A stretch of DNA of 64,000 nucleotides from contig CAMDFO010000003.1 of the NCBI GenBank assembly GCA_945897515.1, positions 1-64,000 on the forward strand. The letters run 5' to 3'. The notes beneath the pieces are model-generated. The model had not been told where the DNA came from and did not search any database. It saw only the letters and a program-made list of their open reading frames with translations. Below are positions 15,622 to 24,411 of this stretch, one piece after another. The first letter of the stretch is position 1, and each line of letters starts with the position of its first letter. Made by a program: the position numbers and the translations under genes. The DNA is from Rhodoplanes serenus. GTDB taxonomy: Bacteria; Pseudomonadota; Alphaproteobacteria; Rhizobiales; Xanthobacteraceae.

Positions 15622-16602
15622 TTATTCAGCGGCCACCTGAGCGGAGCCGGTCTTGCTGATTTCGCTGGCCTCGGCGACCGGGTTGCGCAAGGTCCCGATT
15701 TTCTTCACTTCGCACTCAACCACATCGCCGGGCAGGCAGTAGCGTGTCGCCGGCACCAGGCCCGGCTGATGCACGCCCTTGCCGCCGAGTTCCTTGTCCG
15801 ACGACCATGCAGTGCCGGCCGGCGTACCGGTGATGATGACCATGCCGGGGCGCAGCGTGAAGTTGCGCGAGAAGAAATGAATGAGCTCAGCGCAGGTCCA
15901 GATCATGTTCGACGTGCTGCTCGACTGCCGCAACTCTCCGTTGATGCGGGACTGCAGCTTGAGCTTTTGTGGGTCGTCGATCTCGTCGGCGGTGACGATG
16001 CACGGTCCGAGCGGCGCGCCGGAGTCGAACGCCTTGCCGCTGCCGAGTTCGTACCAGGTCATGCCCTCGGGCGTGCGGCGGACCTGGCGGTCGCGCGCGG
16101 TGACGTCGTTGACGATGGTGTAGCCGAACACGTGCTCCAGCGCACGGGACGCTTCGATGAAACGGCCGGCCTTGCCGATCACGATCGCAAGCTCGACCTC
16201 GCAGTCGATCTTTTTGGAGAACCGCTCGTCGAACGCAATCGGCTCGTTCGGCCCGACCACGCAGTCGGCGGTCTTCACGAAGAATTCCGGCTCCTTGCCG
16301 CTGATCGGCGTGTTGGCCTTCTCGGCGTTATGGTCCTTGTAGTTGCTGCCGCTGCAAAGAATGGTGTTGGGACGCAGCGGCGCGGCCAGCACGGCATCCT
16401 TCGCCGGGATCAAGGCGTGCTTCAGCGGATTGGCCAGCATCGCCTGCGCGGCCTTCCGCGCCGGGTCTCCCGCCCTGATGAAGGCGAGCGCACTGGCGAA
16501 CAGCGCCGGGTCACCGCCGGCTCGCAACGTGTCGACGATGTCGTCGCCGCGAACGAGCCCCAACCGTTCCTGGCCTCCGCTTACGAAACTGACAAGCTTC
16601 AT
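15622..16602 (-). CDS. fumarylacetoacetate hydrolase family protein
   Basis: A 326-residue protein of the FAH fold: hydrolases, hydratases and decarboxylases acting on 2-oxo acids from aromatic or sugar-acid breakdown. The start MKLVSFVSGG is chosen for its position 4 bp after the upstream stop with GGCGGAG as ribosome site. Visible landmarks: CSGSNYKDH, the metal-binding CEVELAIVIGK acidic cluster, YTIVNDVTARD, WYELGSGKAFDSGAPLGP and the late ITGTPAGTAW. The N-terminal 80 residues form the small domain common in this subgroup. It lies between two receptor genes in a four-gene minus-strand operon. It probably carries out C-C cleavage of an acylpyruvate-type intermediate or hydration of a dienoate. 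Confidence 0.88.
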   Translation of the reverse strand: MKLVSFVSGGQERLGLVRGDDIVDTLRAGGDPALFASALAFIRAGDPARKAAQAMLANPLKHALIPAKDAVLAAPLRPNTILCSGSNYKDHNAEKANTPISGKEPEFFVKTADCVVGPNEPIAFDERFSKKIDCEVELAIVIGKAGRFIEASRALEHVFGYTIVNDVTARDRQVRRTPEGMTWYELGSGKAFDSGAPLGPCIVTADEIDDPQKLKLQSRINGELRQSSSTSNMIWTCAELIHFFSRNFTLRPGMVIITGTPAGTAWSSDKELGGKGVHQPGLVPATRYCLPGDVVECEVKKIGTLRNPVAEASEISKTGSAQVAAE

Positions 16603-16606
16603 CGCC

Positions 16607-17593
16607 CTACTCCGCCTTGATGTTATGGCGGCGCACAACCTCGCTCCAGCGCGCCATCTCCGCTTTGATGTGGCTTCCCAATTCCGCGGGCGACGATGCC
16701 GTGATCTGCACGCCCACAGCCGCCAGGCGTTCGCGCGCCCAAGGGTCCTGCAACACGGCTTTCAGCTCGGTGTTGAACCGCGTGACGATGGCATCGCTGC
16801 TGCTCGCCGGCACCAGAATGCCGATCCACGCCGCGGCCGCGAATCCGGTCTGGCCCAATTCCGCCAGCGTCGGCGTCTCCGGCAGGAGCGGATGCCGCGC
16901 GGTGCCGGTCTGAACCAGCGCACGGGCCTTGCCATCGCGCACGAAGGCGCCCAGCGCAGTGACCGAGCCGACCATCATCGGCACATGGCCCGCGAGCAGG
17001 TCCTGCGCCGCGGGCGCGCCGCCGCGATACGGGACCTGTCGGAGCTGGAAGCCATAGTGCTGTTCGACCAGCTTCATGGTCATGTGCGCGACGGTGCCGG
17101 TGCCACCGGTGGCATAGGCCAGGCGTTCCGGTTCCTTCTTCGCGTCGGCCACCATCTCGGCGAAGCTCTTCCACGGCTGCGAAGGATGCGCCGCGACCAT
17201 GTTGGGGATGGTACCGATCAGGATCACCGGCTTGAACGCGGTCGCGGTGTCGAACGGAAGATTGAGCAGATATGGATTGACCGCATGGGTGTCGTAAGCC
17301 AGCAGCATGGTGCAGCCGTTGCCTGGCAACCCCGCGACATAACCCGTGCCGGTCGCGCCCGCCGCACCGGCGCGGCTCTCGACGATAACATTCTGGCCCA
17401 GCCGCTCTCGTAGCTTCTCGGCAAGGACGCGCGCGGCGATGTCGGTCGGGCCGCCCGGAGGAAACGGCACGACGATGCGGATCACGTTATCGGGGCAGAT
17501 GTTCTGGGCGTCGGCCTTGTCGCAAATCAACGCGGCAACCAAACAGAGCGCCGACGCACGGACGACGCGCCAAAATCCTTCACTGCATTGCAT
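16607..17593 (-). CDS. Bug/TctC-family periplasmic substrate-binding receptor
   Basis: A 328-residue receptor, first gene of the operon running 17593 to 13530. Signal peptide about 1-29 (MQCSEGFWRVVRASALCLVAALICDKADA-Q). Family motifs: IRIVVPFPPGGPTDIAAR, VIVESRAGAAGATG, TMLLAYDTHAVNP, VPYRGGAPAAQDLLAG and TPTLAELGQTGF. Near the mature N-terminus there is an extra cysteine (NICPDNVIR) and another at GNGCTM, which might pair as a disulfide. It diverges from the receptor at 17779 over 185 bp. The ligand is not known; the operon's FAH-family and flavin enzymes suggest an aromatic or carboxylic acid. Confidence 0.9.
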   Translation of the reverse strand: MQCSEGFWRVVRASALCLVAALICDKADAQNICPDNVIRIVVPFPPGGPTDIAARVLAEKLRERLGQNVIVESRAGAAGATGTGYVAGLPGNGCTMLLAYDTHAVNPYLLNLPFDTATAFKPVILIGTIPNMVAAHPSQPWKSFAEMVADAKKEPERLAYATGGTGTVAHMTMKLVEQHYGFQLRQVPYRGGAPAAQDLLAGHVPMMVGSVTALGAFVRDGKARALVQTGTARHPLLPETPTLAELGQTGFAAAAWIGILVPASSSDAIVTRFNTELKAVLQDPWARERLAAVGVQITASSPAELGSHIKAEMARWSEVVRRHNIKAE

Positions 17594-17778
17594 GCTCTTT
17601 CCCCCGGCCGCGGATCTTGCTTAGCCCGACCGGCAGACCCTACGACCTCTCTCGTTTGAAGGGAACGCCCGTTCCGAATGATCCCGCAACCCAGCGCCGA
17701 AATGGGCTAAGGTCGCAAGCGAGGCAACCTGAAGGCTCAATTAAAATTGCCCGAGGAAACAATATCAAGGAGACGGTG

Positions 17779-18741
17779 ATGACGTGGTTCAAATCTGCGG
17801 TTGCGGCCGCAATGCTGCTGGCTGCGCCCGAAATGGCCGCGGCGCAGACCTATCCGAGCGGACCGATCAAGATGCTGGTCGGCTTCCCACCCGGCGGCAC
17901 CGCCGACATCATCGCACGCGACCTCGGCAGCGAATTGGAGAAGGTCTGGCGGCACCCGGTGGTCGTGGAAAACCGCGCCGGCGCCAACGGCGCGCTGGCG
18001 TCTCAGCAACTCGCCCGGATGCCGGCCGACGGCCATTCGCTGCTGACAATCGTGTCCGGCCACGTCACCAATCCACTGGTGTCGCCGAGCGCGGGTTACG
18101 ACGCGATCAAGGACTTCACCCCGATCAGTCTCGTGGCCTCCTCGCCGCTGCTGATCTTCGCGCATCCGAGCTTTGCGCCCAACAACATGACCGAAGCGAT
18201 CAAGCTCGCCAAAGCGAAGCCGGGCACGATCTCCTATTCGACGCCCGGCGTCGGCTCGATCCAACAATTGTCGTTGGAGCTTGTCGGCGTACAGAGCGGC
18301 GCCAAGTTCCAGCACGTGCCCTACCGCGGCGGCGCGCCGGCATTGAATGACGTGATCGCGGGCCACGTGCAGATGAGCGTGCTCAGCGTGTTCCAGGCGC
18401 TGCCGCTTGTCAGAGACAAACGATTGAAGCCGTTGGCGGTGACGGCACTCAAGCGCAATGAGCTTCTTCCCGAGGTGCAGACCGTGGCCGAAGCGGGCGT
18501 GCCCGATTACGAAGCCTCCCTGCTGTTCGGCGTGATCGGGCCGGCCAACATGCCGCCCGCAGTGGTGCAGAAGCTCAATGCGGAAATCGTCCGCATCGTA
18601 AAGACGCCGCAGATGCTCGCAAAGTTCGCGACCCAGGGCGTGGTGCCGATCGCCAGCACACCGGCGGAGTTCACCGCCTTCATGCAGGCAGAGATCAAAA
18701 AATGGACCGAGGTGGTGAAGGCGGCGAACATCAAGGAATGA
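17779..18741 (+). CDS. Bug/TctC-family periplasmic substrate-binding receptor
   Basis: A 320-residue receptor. The ATG at 17779 follows AAGGAG and starts a signal peptide (MTWFKSAVAAAMLLAAPEMAAA-Q); the upstream extension of the frame is non-coding in character. Motifs: YPSGPIKMLVGFPPGGTADI, VVVENRAGANGA, DGHSLLTIVSG, VPYRGGAPALNDVI and VQTVAEAGVPDYEA. It stands alone on its strand between a divergent receptor operon and a convergent gene 20 bp downstream. The leader region (about 17735-17775) is AT-rich compared with its surroundings and includes CAATTAAAATTG, a short palindrome that could be part of a promoter or operator. Confidence 0.9.
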   Translation: MTWFKSAVAAAMLLAAPEMAAAQTYPSGPIKMLVGFPPGGTADIIARDLGSELEKVWRHPVVVENRAGANGALASQQLARMPADGHSLLTIVSGHVTNPLVSPSAGYDAIKDFTPISLVASSPLLIFAHPSFAPNNMTEAIKLAKAKPGTISYSTPGVGSIQQLSLELVGVQSGAKFQHVPYRGGAPALNDVIAGHVQMSVLSVFQALPLVRDKRLKPLAVTALKRNELLPEVQTVAEAGVPDYEASLLFGVIGPANMPPAVVQKLNAEIVRIVKTPQMLAKFATQGVVPIASTPAEFTAFMQAEIKKWTEVVKAANIKE

Positions 18742-18761
18742 CCGCGGCTCGGCGGCGCGCG

Positions 18762-19523
18762 TCAGTCGCTGCCGCTCGCTCCGCCGCCCATGCTGCCGCC
18801 GCCCCCTCCATCGCCGCCGCCAAAACCTGAATCGAAGGCAGCCACGCTCTGGCCGATCGCGGCGATGCCCGCGGCGTCCAGGCCACCGAAATCAAGCCCC
18901 CCGCTGTTGACGCCGCCGTCGTATCCGGGCTCGCGCATCACGCCGGCGATCTCGCCGAAATGCGAATGCAGGCCGCTCACCAGATAGATTGCCGCTCCCA
19001 GCGCCACGATCTGCGCTGCAGCCACGGCCGGCTGGCTCTTCAACAGCTTCGGCAGGCCGCGCGCCTCTTCCATGGCCTGCGACAGACGCTCGCGTTCCCG
19101 CTCGCCGGCCGCGGTGCGGCGGATCGCGCTCATCGGAATCAGGCCCAGCATCCGCCAGCGCTCGACTTCTGCAAGGCCGCGCGCGATCAGCGCCGGGACC
19201 ACGAACTTTTCTTTGTAACCGCTCAAGTCCATGCCAAACGCTGCCCGCGCCCGCCGCATCAGCGCGTCCATGCTGCTATCGTCCGCGCGCACGAGAGCGA
19301 GCACCGCTGCGACATGCTCGGGCGGGTCGCGCGGTGCCGAGACAAGCACCACATGATCGCGTGTCGTACTGCCGGCGAGGCCCTTGTGCTGCCGCCGCTC
19401 GACCTGCAAGACACCCTGCGCGACCAGGGACAACAACATGGCCCTGAGCGGTTCGGCGCCTGAAGACAGATCCAGATTGACCAGTCCCGATGTCTCGGCG
19501 GCGGTCAGCGGCGGGGTGATCAT
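18762..19523 (-). CDS. hypothetical protein with helical body, one membrane segment and Gly-rich tail
   Basis: A 253-residue protein of unknown function. The ATG at 19523 overlaps the stop of the dehydratase gene upstream (TGATG), so it is translationally coupled to it. Residues 1-150 are helical with repeated winged-helix-like stretches (LRAMLLSLVAQGVLQVE; LSGYKEKFVVPALIARGLAEVERW). A single hydrophobic segment lies at about 178-197 (AAAQIVALGAAIYLVSG). The C-terminus is very Gly-rich (GFGGGDGGGGGSMGGG). This layout resembles TIGR04222-type membrane proteins, which also end in Gly-rich tails, but the match is only by eye. Its coupling to a sugar-acid dehydratase is odd and unexplained. Confidence 0.6.
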   Translation of the reverse strand: MITPPLTAAETSGLVNLDLSSGAEPLRAMLLSLVAQGVLQVERRQHKGLAGSTTRDHVVLVSAPRDPPEHVAAVLALVRADDSSMDALMRRARAAFGMDLSGYKEKFVVPALIARGLAEVERWRMLGLIPMSAIRRTAAGERERERLSQAMEEARGLPKLLKSQPAVAAAQIVALGAAIYLVSGLHSHFGEIAGVMREPGYDGGVNSGGLDFGGLDAAGIAAIGQSVAAFDSGFGGGDGGGGGSMGGGASGSD

Positions 19524-21247
19524 CAGTGGATCTCCGGCTCCGGCATGACGGCCTTGCCTTGCAGGAAATCGAAGTCGCAGCCCTGATCGGCCTGGCCGAT
19601 GTGCTCCGAGAACATCGCGCCGTAGCCGCGCGGATATTTCGGCGCCGGCTGCTTCCAGGCAGCCTTGCGGCGGGCAAGCTCCGCATCGCTGACGTGGAGA
19701 TGGATCGAGCGCTTGTCGACATCGATCTCGATCTCGTCTCCGGTCTGCACGAAGTTGAGCGGACCGCCGACGAAGCTCTCCGGCGCGACATGCAGGATGC
19801 AGGCGCCGTAGCTGGTGCCGCTCATGCGGCCGTCCGAGATGCGGATCATGTCGCGCACGCCCTGCCCCAGCAAACGCTTCGGTATCGGCAGCATGCCCCA
19901 CTCCGGCATGCCCGGCCCGCCCTTCGGCCCCGCATTTTTCAGCACCAGGATATGGTCGGCCGTGACGTCGAGATCGTCGCGCTCGATCTCCTTCATCATG
20001 TGATCGTAGTTCTCGAACGCGATCGCCTTGCCGCGGTGCTTGAGGAAGCGCTGCTCGGCGGCGGCCGGTTTGATGACGCAGCCGTTGGGCGCGAGGTTGC
20101 CCTTAAGCACCGCGGTCGCGCCTTCGCCGTAGACCGGATCGTTCAGCGTGTGGATCACATCGGAAATGTGGGTCTTGGCGCCTTCGATGTTCTCGCCGAC
20201 GGTCTTTCCGGTGACGGTGATGCAGGACAGGTCGAGCTTCTCGCGCAGGTTCTCCATCATCGCGCGCAGGCCGCCCGCGTAATAGAAATCCTCCATCAGG
20301 TATTTTCCGGATGGCCGCACGTTGGCGAGCACCGGTATCTGCCGCGAGAGCTGGTCGAACGTCTCCATGTCGACCGGGATGCCGGCGCGCCGCGCCATCG
20401 CCACGACGTGGATGATGGCGTTGGTCGAGCCGCCCATCGCCATGTGCACCTTGATGGCGTTGTCGAACGCCGCCGCGGTGCAGATCTTGTCCGGCGTCAG
20501 GTCCTCCCACACCATCTCGACGATACGGCGGCCCGAAGCGCCGCACATGCGGGGATGGCCGGAGTCCGCCGCCGGGATCGACGACGAACCCGGCAGTGCG
20601 AGGCCCAGCGCCTCGGTGATCGCCATCATGGTCGCGGCCGTACCCATCACCATGCAGGTGCCGAACGAGCGCGCGATGCCCCCCTCGATCTCGCTCCAGT
20701 CGTCCTCGGTGATGTTACCGGCGCGCTTCTCGGTCCAGTATTTCCAGACGTCGGAGCCGGAGCCTAGGAACTGGCCGCCCCAGTTGCCGCGCAGCATCGG
20801 CCCGGCCGGAATGTAGATCGCCGGGATGTTCATGCTGAGCGCGCCCATCACCAGGCCGGGCGTGGTCTTATCGCAGCCGCCCATCAGCACCGCGCCGTCG
20901 AGCGGATGGCTGCGTAGCAACTCCTCCACCTCCATCGCCAGCATGTTGCGATACATCATCGTAGACGGCTTCACGAACGTCTCCGACAGCGACATCGCTG
21001 GCAGCTCGATCGGAAATCCACCGGCCTGCAGAACGCCGCGCTTGACGTTCTCGGCGCGCGTCCGCAGGTGCGCGTGGCAGGGATTGATCTCGCTCCAGGT
21101 GTTGATGATCCCGATCACCGGCTTGCCGGTCCAATCCTCGGCATCGTAGCCGATCTGGCGCAGCCGCGAGCGGTGGCCGAACGAGCGCATGTCGGCGACG
21201 CCGAGCCAGCGGTGGCTGCGGAGGTCTTCGGGCTTCTTCCTGGTCAT
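19523..21247 (-). CDS. IlvD/Edd-family dehydratase, probably a sugar-acid (aldonate) dehydratase
   Basis: A 574-residue Fe-S dehydratase of the IlvD/Edd family. The landmark cysteines for the cluster are Cys57 (NPCHAH) and Cys125 in GGCDKTTP, with a third in HPRMCGASG; Lys127 follows the second. Other family segments: MGTAATMM, MGGSTNAIIH and SDGRMSGTSYGACILHVAPES. The N-terminal MRSFGHRSRLRQIGYDAEDWTGK pattern is closer to L-arabinonate/D-xylonate-type dehydratases than to biosynthetic IlvD (by-eye judgement), which fits the catabolic setting. It removes water from a 2,3-dihydroxy acid to give a 2-keto-3-deoxy acid. It diverges from a xylose-isomerase-like gene over 132 bp. Confidence 0.87.
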   Translation of the reverse strand: MTRKKPEDLRSHRWLGVADMRSFGHRSRLRQIGYDAEDWTGKPVIGIINTWSEINPCHAHLRTRAENVKRGVLQAGGFPIELPAMSLSETFVKPSTMMYRNMLAMEVEELLRSHPLDGAVLMGGCDKTTPGLVMGALSMNIPAIYIPAGPMLRGNWGGQFLGSGSDVWKYWTEKRAGNITEDDWSEIEGGIARSFGTCMVMGTAATMMAITEALGLALPGSSSIPAADSGHPRMCGASGRRIVEMVWEDLTPDKICTAAAFDNAIKVHMAMGGSTNAIIHVVAMARRAGIPVDMETFDQLSRQIPVLANVRPSGKYLMEDFYYAGGLRAMMENLREKLDLSCITVTGKTVGENIEGAKTHISDVIHTLNDPVYGEGATAVLKGNLAPNGCVIKPAAAEQRFLKHRGKAIAFENYDHMMKEIERDDLDVTADHILVLKNAGPKGGPGMPEWGMLPIPKRLLGQGVRDMIRISDGRMSGTSYGACILHVAPESFVGGPLNFVQTGDEIEIDVDKRSIHLHVSDAELARRKAAWKQPAPKYPRGYGAMFSEHIGQADQGCDFDFLQGKAVMPEPEIH

Positions 21248-21379
21248 CTTCCTCGTGCTCCGACGGCTTTGCCGATGACCTTACTAGGGTCTTTCCAATC
21301 TGGGGAGGCCGCCAATGGCTGATCGCACAGGCCCACCGGTTGTCTTGACAGCCTACCGGATTGGCCCGAGCCTCCGGCC

Positions 21380-22228
21380 ATGAAGCTTTCTCTTTCCGCG
21401 CGGATTGGCGAAAAATTCTCGGCCAAGCGCGAAGCCGCGGTGCCGCTTTCCGAACTCGCCGATATCGCGGCCGCAAACGGCTATCACGCGCTCTGCATGC
21501 GCGCCTCGCTGATCGGCATCCACACGCCACGCGCCGAGGTGATCGAGGCGGCCCATTTGCTTCGCCAGAAAGGTCTGGCGGTCTCCATGGTTACCGGCGA
21601 CTTCCCGATCCCGGAAAATTCCGACGAAGGCCCGCTCGCTCTGCGCAATATCGCTCCGTATCTCGATCTCGCCGAGGCGTTGAGCTGCGATCTGTTGCGC
21701 GTCGCACTGCGCAAGGCCGAGGACATTCCCTGGGCCCAGCGCGCGGCCGACCAAGCGGGCGAGCGCGGCATCAGGCTCGCGCATCAGTGCCACAACAAAT
21801 CGCTGTTCGAGCAGATCGATGCGTCAGTCGACGTGCTGCGCCGGATCGGCCGCAAGAACTTCGGCCTGACCTACGAGCCGGGCAACCTGGAGCTTTGCGG
21901 CGAGTCCTACGGCCGCGCTACGATCGAGAAGTTCGCGCCCTATCTGTTCAACGTCTATCTGCAGAACCAGCGACTGCACCCGGCCGCGAAATCCGTCATG
22001 GTGACGTGGTGCCGGGGCAACGTGCCGTTCGACCAGATCCAGGTCCACGATCCGGGCGGCATCGATTTCGGCGAGATCATGCAATCGTTGGCGGCGATCG
22101 GCTACGATGGCTATGTGACCATCCACGATGCCTCGCTTGGCAAACCGCGCGAAGACGCCGAGAAGAATGCACGACACCTACGCTCGCTCGCACACTTCGA
22201 GCCTGCGGACCGAAGCCTGGTTTCCTGA
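21380..22228 (+). CDS. sugar phosphate isomerase/epimerase family TIM barrel protein
   Basis: A 282-residue protein of the AP-endonuclease-2/xylose-isomerase-like TIM barrel superfamily. Visible strands: MKLSLSARIG, GYHALCMRAS, GLAVSMVTGDF, DLLRVAL, GIRLAHQCHN, NFGLTYEPGN and GYDGYVTIHDAS. Metal-binding acidic and His residues would come from HQCHN, YEPGN, QVHDPGG and IHDAS. Such enzymes isomerise or epimerise sugars and inositol-type compounds, or dehydrate keto-inositols. It is divergent from the IlvD/Edd dehydratase and 35 bp upstream of a Bug receptor on the same strand, which suggests one pathway for uptake and breakdown of a polyhydroxy acid or sugar. Confidence 0.85.
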   Translation: MKLSLSARIGEKFSAKREAAVPLSELADIAAANGYHALCMRASLIGIHTPRAEVIEAAHLLRQKGLAVSMVTGDFPIPENSDEGPLALRNIAPYLDLAEALSCDLLRVALRKAEDIPWAQRAADQAGERGIRLAHQCHNKSLFEQIDASVDVLRRIGRKNFGLTYEPGNLELCGESYGRATIEKFAPYLFNVYLQNQRLHPAAKSVMVTWCRGNVPFDQIQVHDPGGIDFGEIMQSLAAIGYDGYVTIHDASLGKPREDAEKNARHLRSLAHFEPADRSLVS

Positions 22229-22263
22229 TACGCGAGAACAAGAAGCAACTTGGGGAGGATGAT

Positions 22264-23250
22264 ATGACGGCGAAATTATTGCTTGGCGTTCTTGCAGCAG
22301 CAGCGGTCATTGCAGCGCACACACCCGAAGCATTGGCCCAGGCTAAATTCCCCAATCGTCCGATCCGGATCCTGATCCCGTTCGCCGCCGGCGGCGGCAC
22401 CGACGTGGTCGCGCGTATCCTTGGCCAAAAGCTGACCGAGCAAGTCGGTCAACCCATCATTGTCGAGGCCAAGCCGGGCGCCGGCGGCGCCATCGCCGTC
22501 AACGAGCTGATGCGCTCGGAGCCCGACGGCTACACGCTGCTGCTGACGACCAGCTCGCACGCCACCCTGCCCGCGCTGAGCAAGCTGTCGTGGCACCCGA
22601 GCAACGATTTCGTCCCGATCGCGGCGGTGTATTCCTATCCCTTCGTGCTGATCGCCAACAGCGCGACCGCGCAGCGGTTCAAGACGCTGAGCGAATTCCT
22701 GGCTTATGTCCGCGCCAATCCCGGCAAGATCAACTGGGGCTCGTCGGGTACCGGCGGCCCGCAGCACCTGACCGGCCTGCAATTCATCAAGCTCGCCAAG
22801 GTCGACATGGTCCACGTGCCGTACCGGGGCAACGGGCCGATGATGCAGGCGCTGGTCGCCAACGAGGTTCAGGTCACGTTCGACACCCAGACGCTCGTGC
22901 TGCCGCAAGTCGAGGCCGGCAAGGTTGCCCCGCTCGCCATCGCCAGCGAGAAGCGATCGTCGAAGATGCCGAACGTGCCGACCATCCGCGAAGGCGGCCT
23001 CGATGTGGCGATCCAGATCACGAATTTCATGCTGGCGCCCAAGGGCACGCCGGCCGCGGTCCAGGCCTATCTGAACAAGGAGATCGCCACGGCGCTTGGC
23101 GACAAGGCGGTCCGCGAGCGCCTGGAAGGCTTCGGCCACACCGTCCCGGTTCCCGCCGAGAACACGGCTGCCGGCGTCAAGCAGCACATCGACGGCTTTC
23201 ACGCGACCTACGGGACGCTCGTCACCGAGATGGGCATCAAGGCGGATTGA
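22264..23250 (+). CDS. Bug/TctC-family periplasmic substrate-binding receptor
   Basis: A 328-residue receptor. The ATG at 22264 follows GGGGAGG and begins a signal peptide (MTAKLLLGVLAAAAVIAAHTPEALA-Q). Motifs: FPNRPIRILIPFAAGGGTDVVAR, IIVEAKPGAGGAIAVNELM, DGYTLLLTTSSHA, VPYRGNGPMMQALVANEVQ and VPTIREGGLDV. The ligand loop is AAGGGTD. It is 35 bp downstream of the sugar isomerase gene, so co-transcription and a sugar-acid-like ligand are reasonable inferences. It is followed by a strong bidirectional hairpin at 23261. Confidence 0.9.
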   Translation: MTAKLLLGVLAAAAVIAAHTPEALAQAKFPNRPIRILIPFAAGGGTDVVARILGQKLTEQVGQPIIVEAKPGAGGAIAVNELMRSEPDGYTLLLTTSSHATLPALSKLSWHPSNDFVPIAAVYSYPFVLIANSATAQRFKTLSEFLAYVRANPGKINWGSSGTGGPQHLTGLQFIKLAKVDMVHVPYRGNGPMMQALVANEVQVTFDTQTLVLPQVEAGKVAPLAIASEKRSSKMPNVPTIREGGLDVAIQITNFMLAPKGTPAAVQAYLNKEIATALGDKAVRERLEGFGHTVPVPAENTAAGVKQHIDGFHATYGTLVTEMGIKAD

Positions 23251-23260
23251 ACGGACGGAA

Positions 23261-23295
23261 TCGAAATGGCCGGGCGAGTGGCCCGGTCATTTCGA
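23261..23295. terminator. bidirectional hairpin terminator between convergent receptor genes
   Basis: Arms TCGAAATGGCCGGGC and its complement on the right pair over 15 bp with one wobble pair and a 5-base loop. The hairpin lies 10 bp after the plus-strand stop and 21 bp beyond the end of the minus-strand gene at 23317. The outer arms carry TTTCGA on each side in both directions, giving a weak T-rich flank. Its place between two convergent stops fits a shared terminator. Confidence 0.65.
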
Positions 23296-23316
23296 CTTGA
23301 GTGCGTCGAATCGCGG

Positions 23317-24294
23317 CTACTCCACGCTGGCGCCGGAGAGCTCGACCACCTTTTTCCACTTCTCGGTCTCGGACGCGACGATCTTGCCGAAATCGGCGGG
23401 CGTTCCGCCCATGCTGGCGCCGCCCAGATCGGCCAGCCGCGCCTTGATCTTCGGATCGGCGAGCGCTTCGTTGATGGCCTTGTTGAGCACCGCGAGGATC
23501 GCAGGCGGCGTCTTCGCCGGCGCCCCCATGCCGAACCAGGCGCTGGCTTCGTAGCCCTTGACGGTCTCGGCGACCGTCGGCACGTCGGGAAGCTGGTCCG
23601 AGCGCGCCTCCGTGGTCACGCCGAGCGCGCGCAGCTTGCCACCCTTGATGTGCGATATGACCGACGGCATGTTGTCGAAGATCACATGCACCTGACCGCC
23701 GAGCAGATCGGTCAGCGCCGGCGCGGAGCCGCGATACGGCACGTGCGTCATCTTCAGGCCGGTCATGGTCATGAACAGCTCGCCCGACAGGTGCACCGAC
23801 GTGCCATTACCGGACGAGGCCAGATTGACCTTGCCCGGGTTTGCCTTCACGTGCGCGATGAACTCGGCCACCGTCTTCGCCGGGACGTTCGGATTGACGG
23901 TCATGACGTTCGGCACTCGCATCAGGCCGCCGACCGGCGCCATGTCACGTATGAAATCGAACGACAGCTTCTTGTAGAGCGAAGCGTTGATGCCGTTCGC
24001 CGGGTTGACCAGATAGACCGTATAGCCGTCCGGCGGCGAATTGATCACGTACTCGGTCGCGATGTTGTTGCCGGCGCCCGGCTTGTTCTCGATGATGAAC
24101 TGCTGGCCCAGCTTCTCCGACAGGTGGTTGCCGATGATGCGCGCCAGGATGTCGGTGGCGCCGCCCGGCGGATAGCCCACCACCCAGCGGACCGGCTTGT
24201 TCGGATAGTTTTGCGCGGAAACCGTGCTGATCCCCATCAGCGAAAGGCCCGCCAGCATTAGCGCCAGCAGGCCCAGACCATTCCGGAATTTCAT
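23317..24294 (-). CDS. Bug/TctC-family periplasmic substrate-binding receptor
   Basis: A 325-residue receptor with signal peptide (MKFRNGLGLLALMLAGLSLMGISTVSA-Q). Motifs: YPNKPVRWVVGYPPGGATDILAR, FIIENKPGAGNNIATEYV, DGYTVYLVNPANGINA, VPYRGSAPALTDLLGG and VPTVAETVKGYEA. The usual PGAGG is PGAGN here, a change close to the ligand loop. A GGGAG site precedes the ATG. It faces the preceding receptor across the shared terminator and lies downstream of the TRAP-TAXI genes on the same strand, 117 bp from the permease stop. Confidence 0.9.
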   Translation of the reverse strand: MKFRNGLGLLALMLAGLSLMGISTVSAQNYPNKPVRWVVGYPPGGATDILARIIGNHLSEKLGQQFIIENKPGAGNNIATEYVINSPPDGYTVYLVNPANGINASLYKKLSFDFIRDMAPVGGLMRVPNVMTVNPNVPAKTVAEFIAHVKANPGKVNLASSGNGTSVHLSGELFMTMTGLKMTHVPYRGSAPALTDLLGGQVHVIFDNMPSVISHIKGGKLRALGVTTEARSDQLPDVPTVAETVKGYEASAWFGMGAPAKTPPAILAVLNKAINEALADPKIKARLADLGGASMGGTPADFGKIVASETEKWKKVVELSGASVE

Positions 24295-24411
24295 TGCATT
24301 TCACTCCCTATTGCCCCGCGGCACATTACGCGCCGGCAAGCGCGATAAGCATTCGACTTAGGGAGTGGATGCCGTTCGGCGGACCACCGCGCGCCGACGT
24401 TTATGCCGCAT

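Noticed and set aside
17738..17749. CAATTAAAATTG palindrome in front of a receptor gene as a regulator site.
   Set aside because: Very short, AT-rich, and unsupported by a second copy or a nearby regulator gene.
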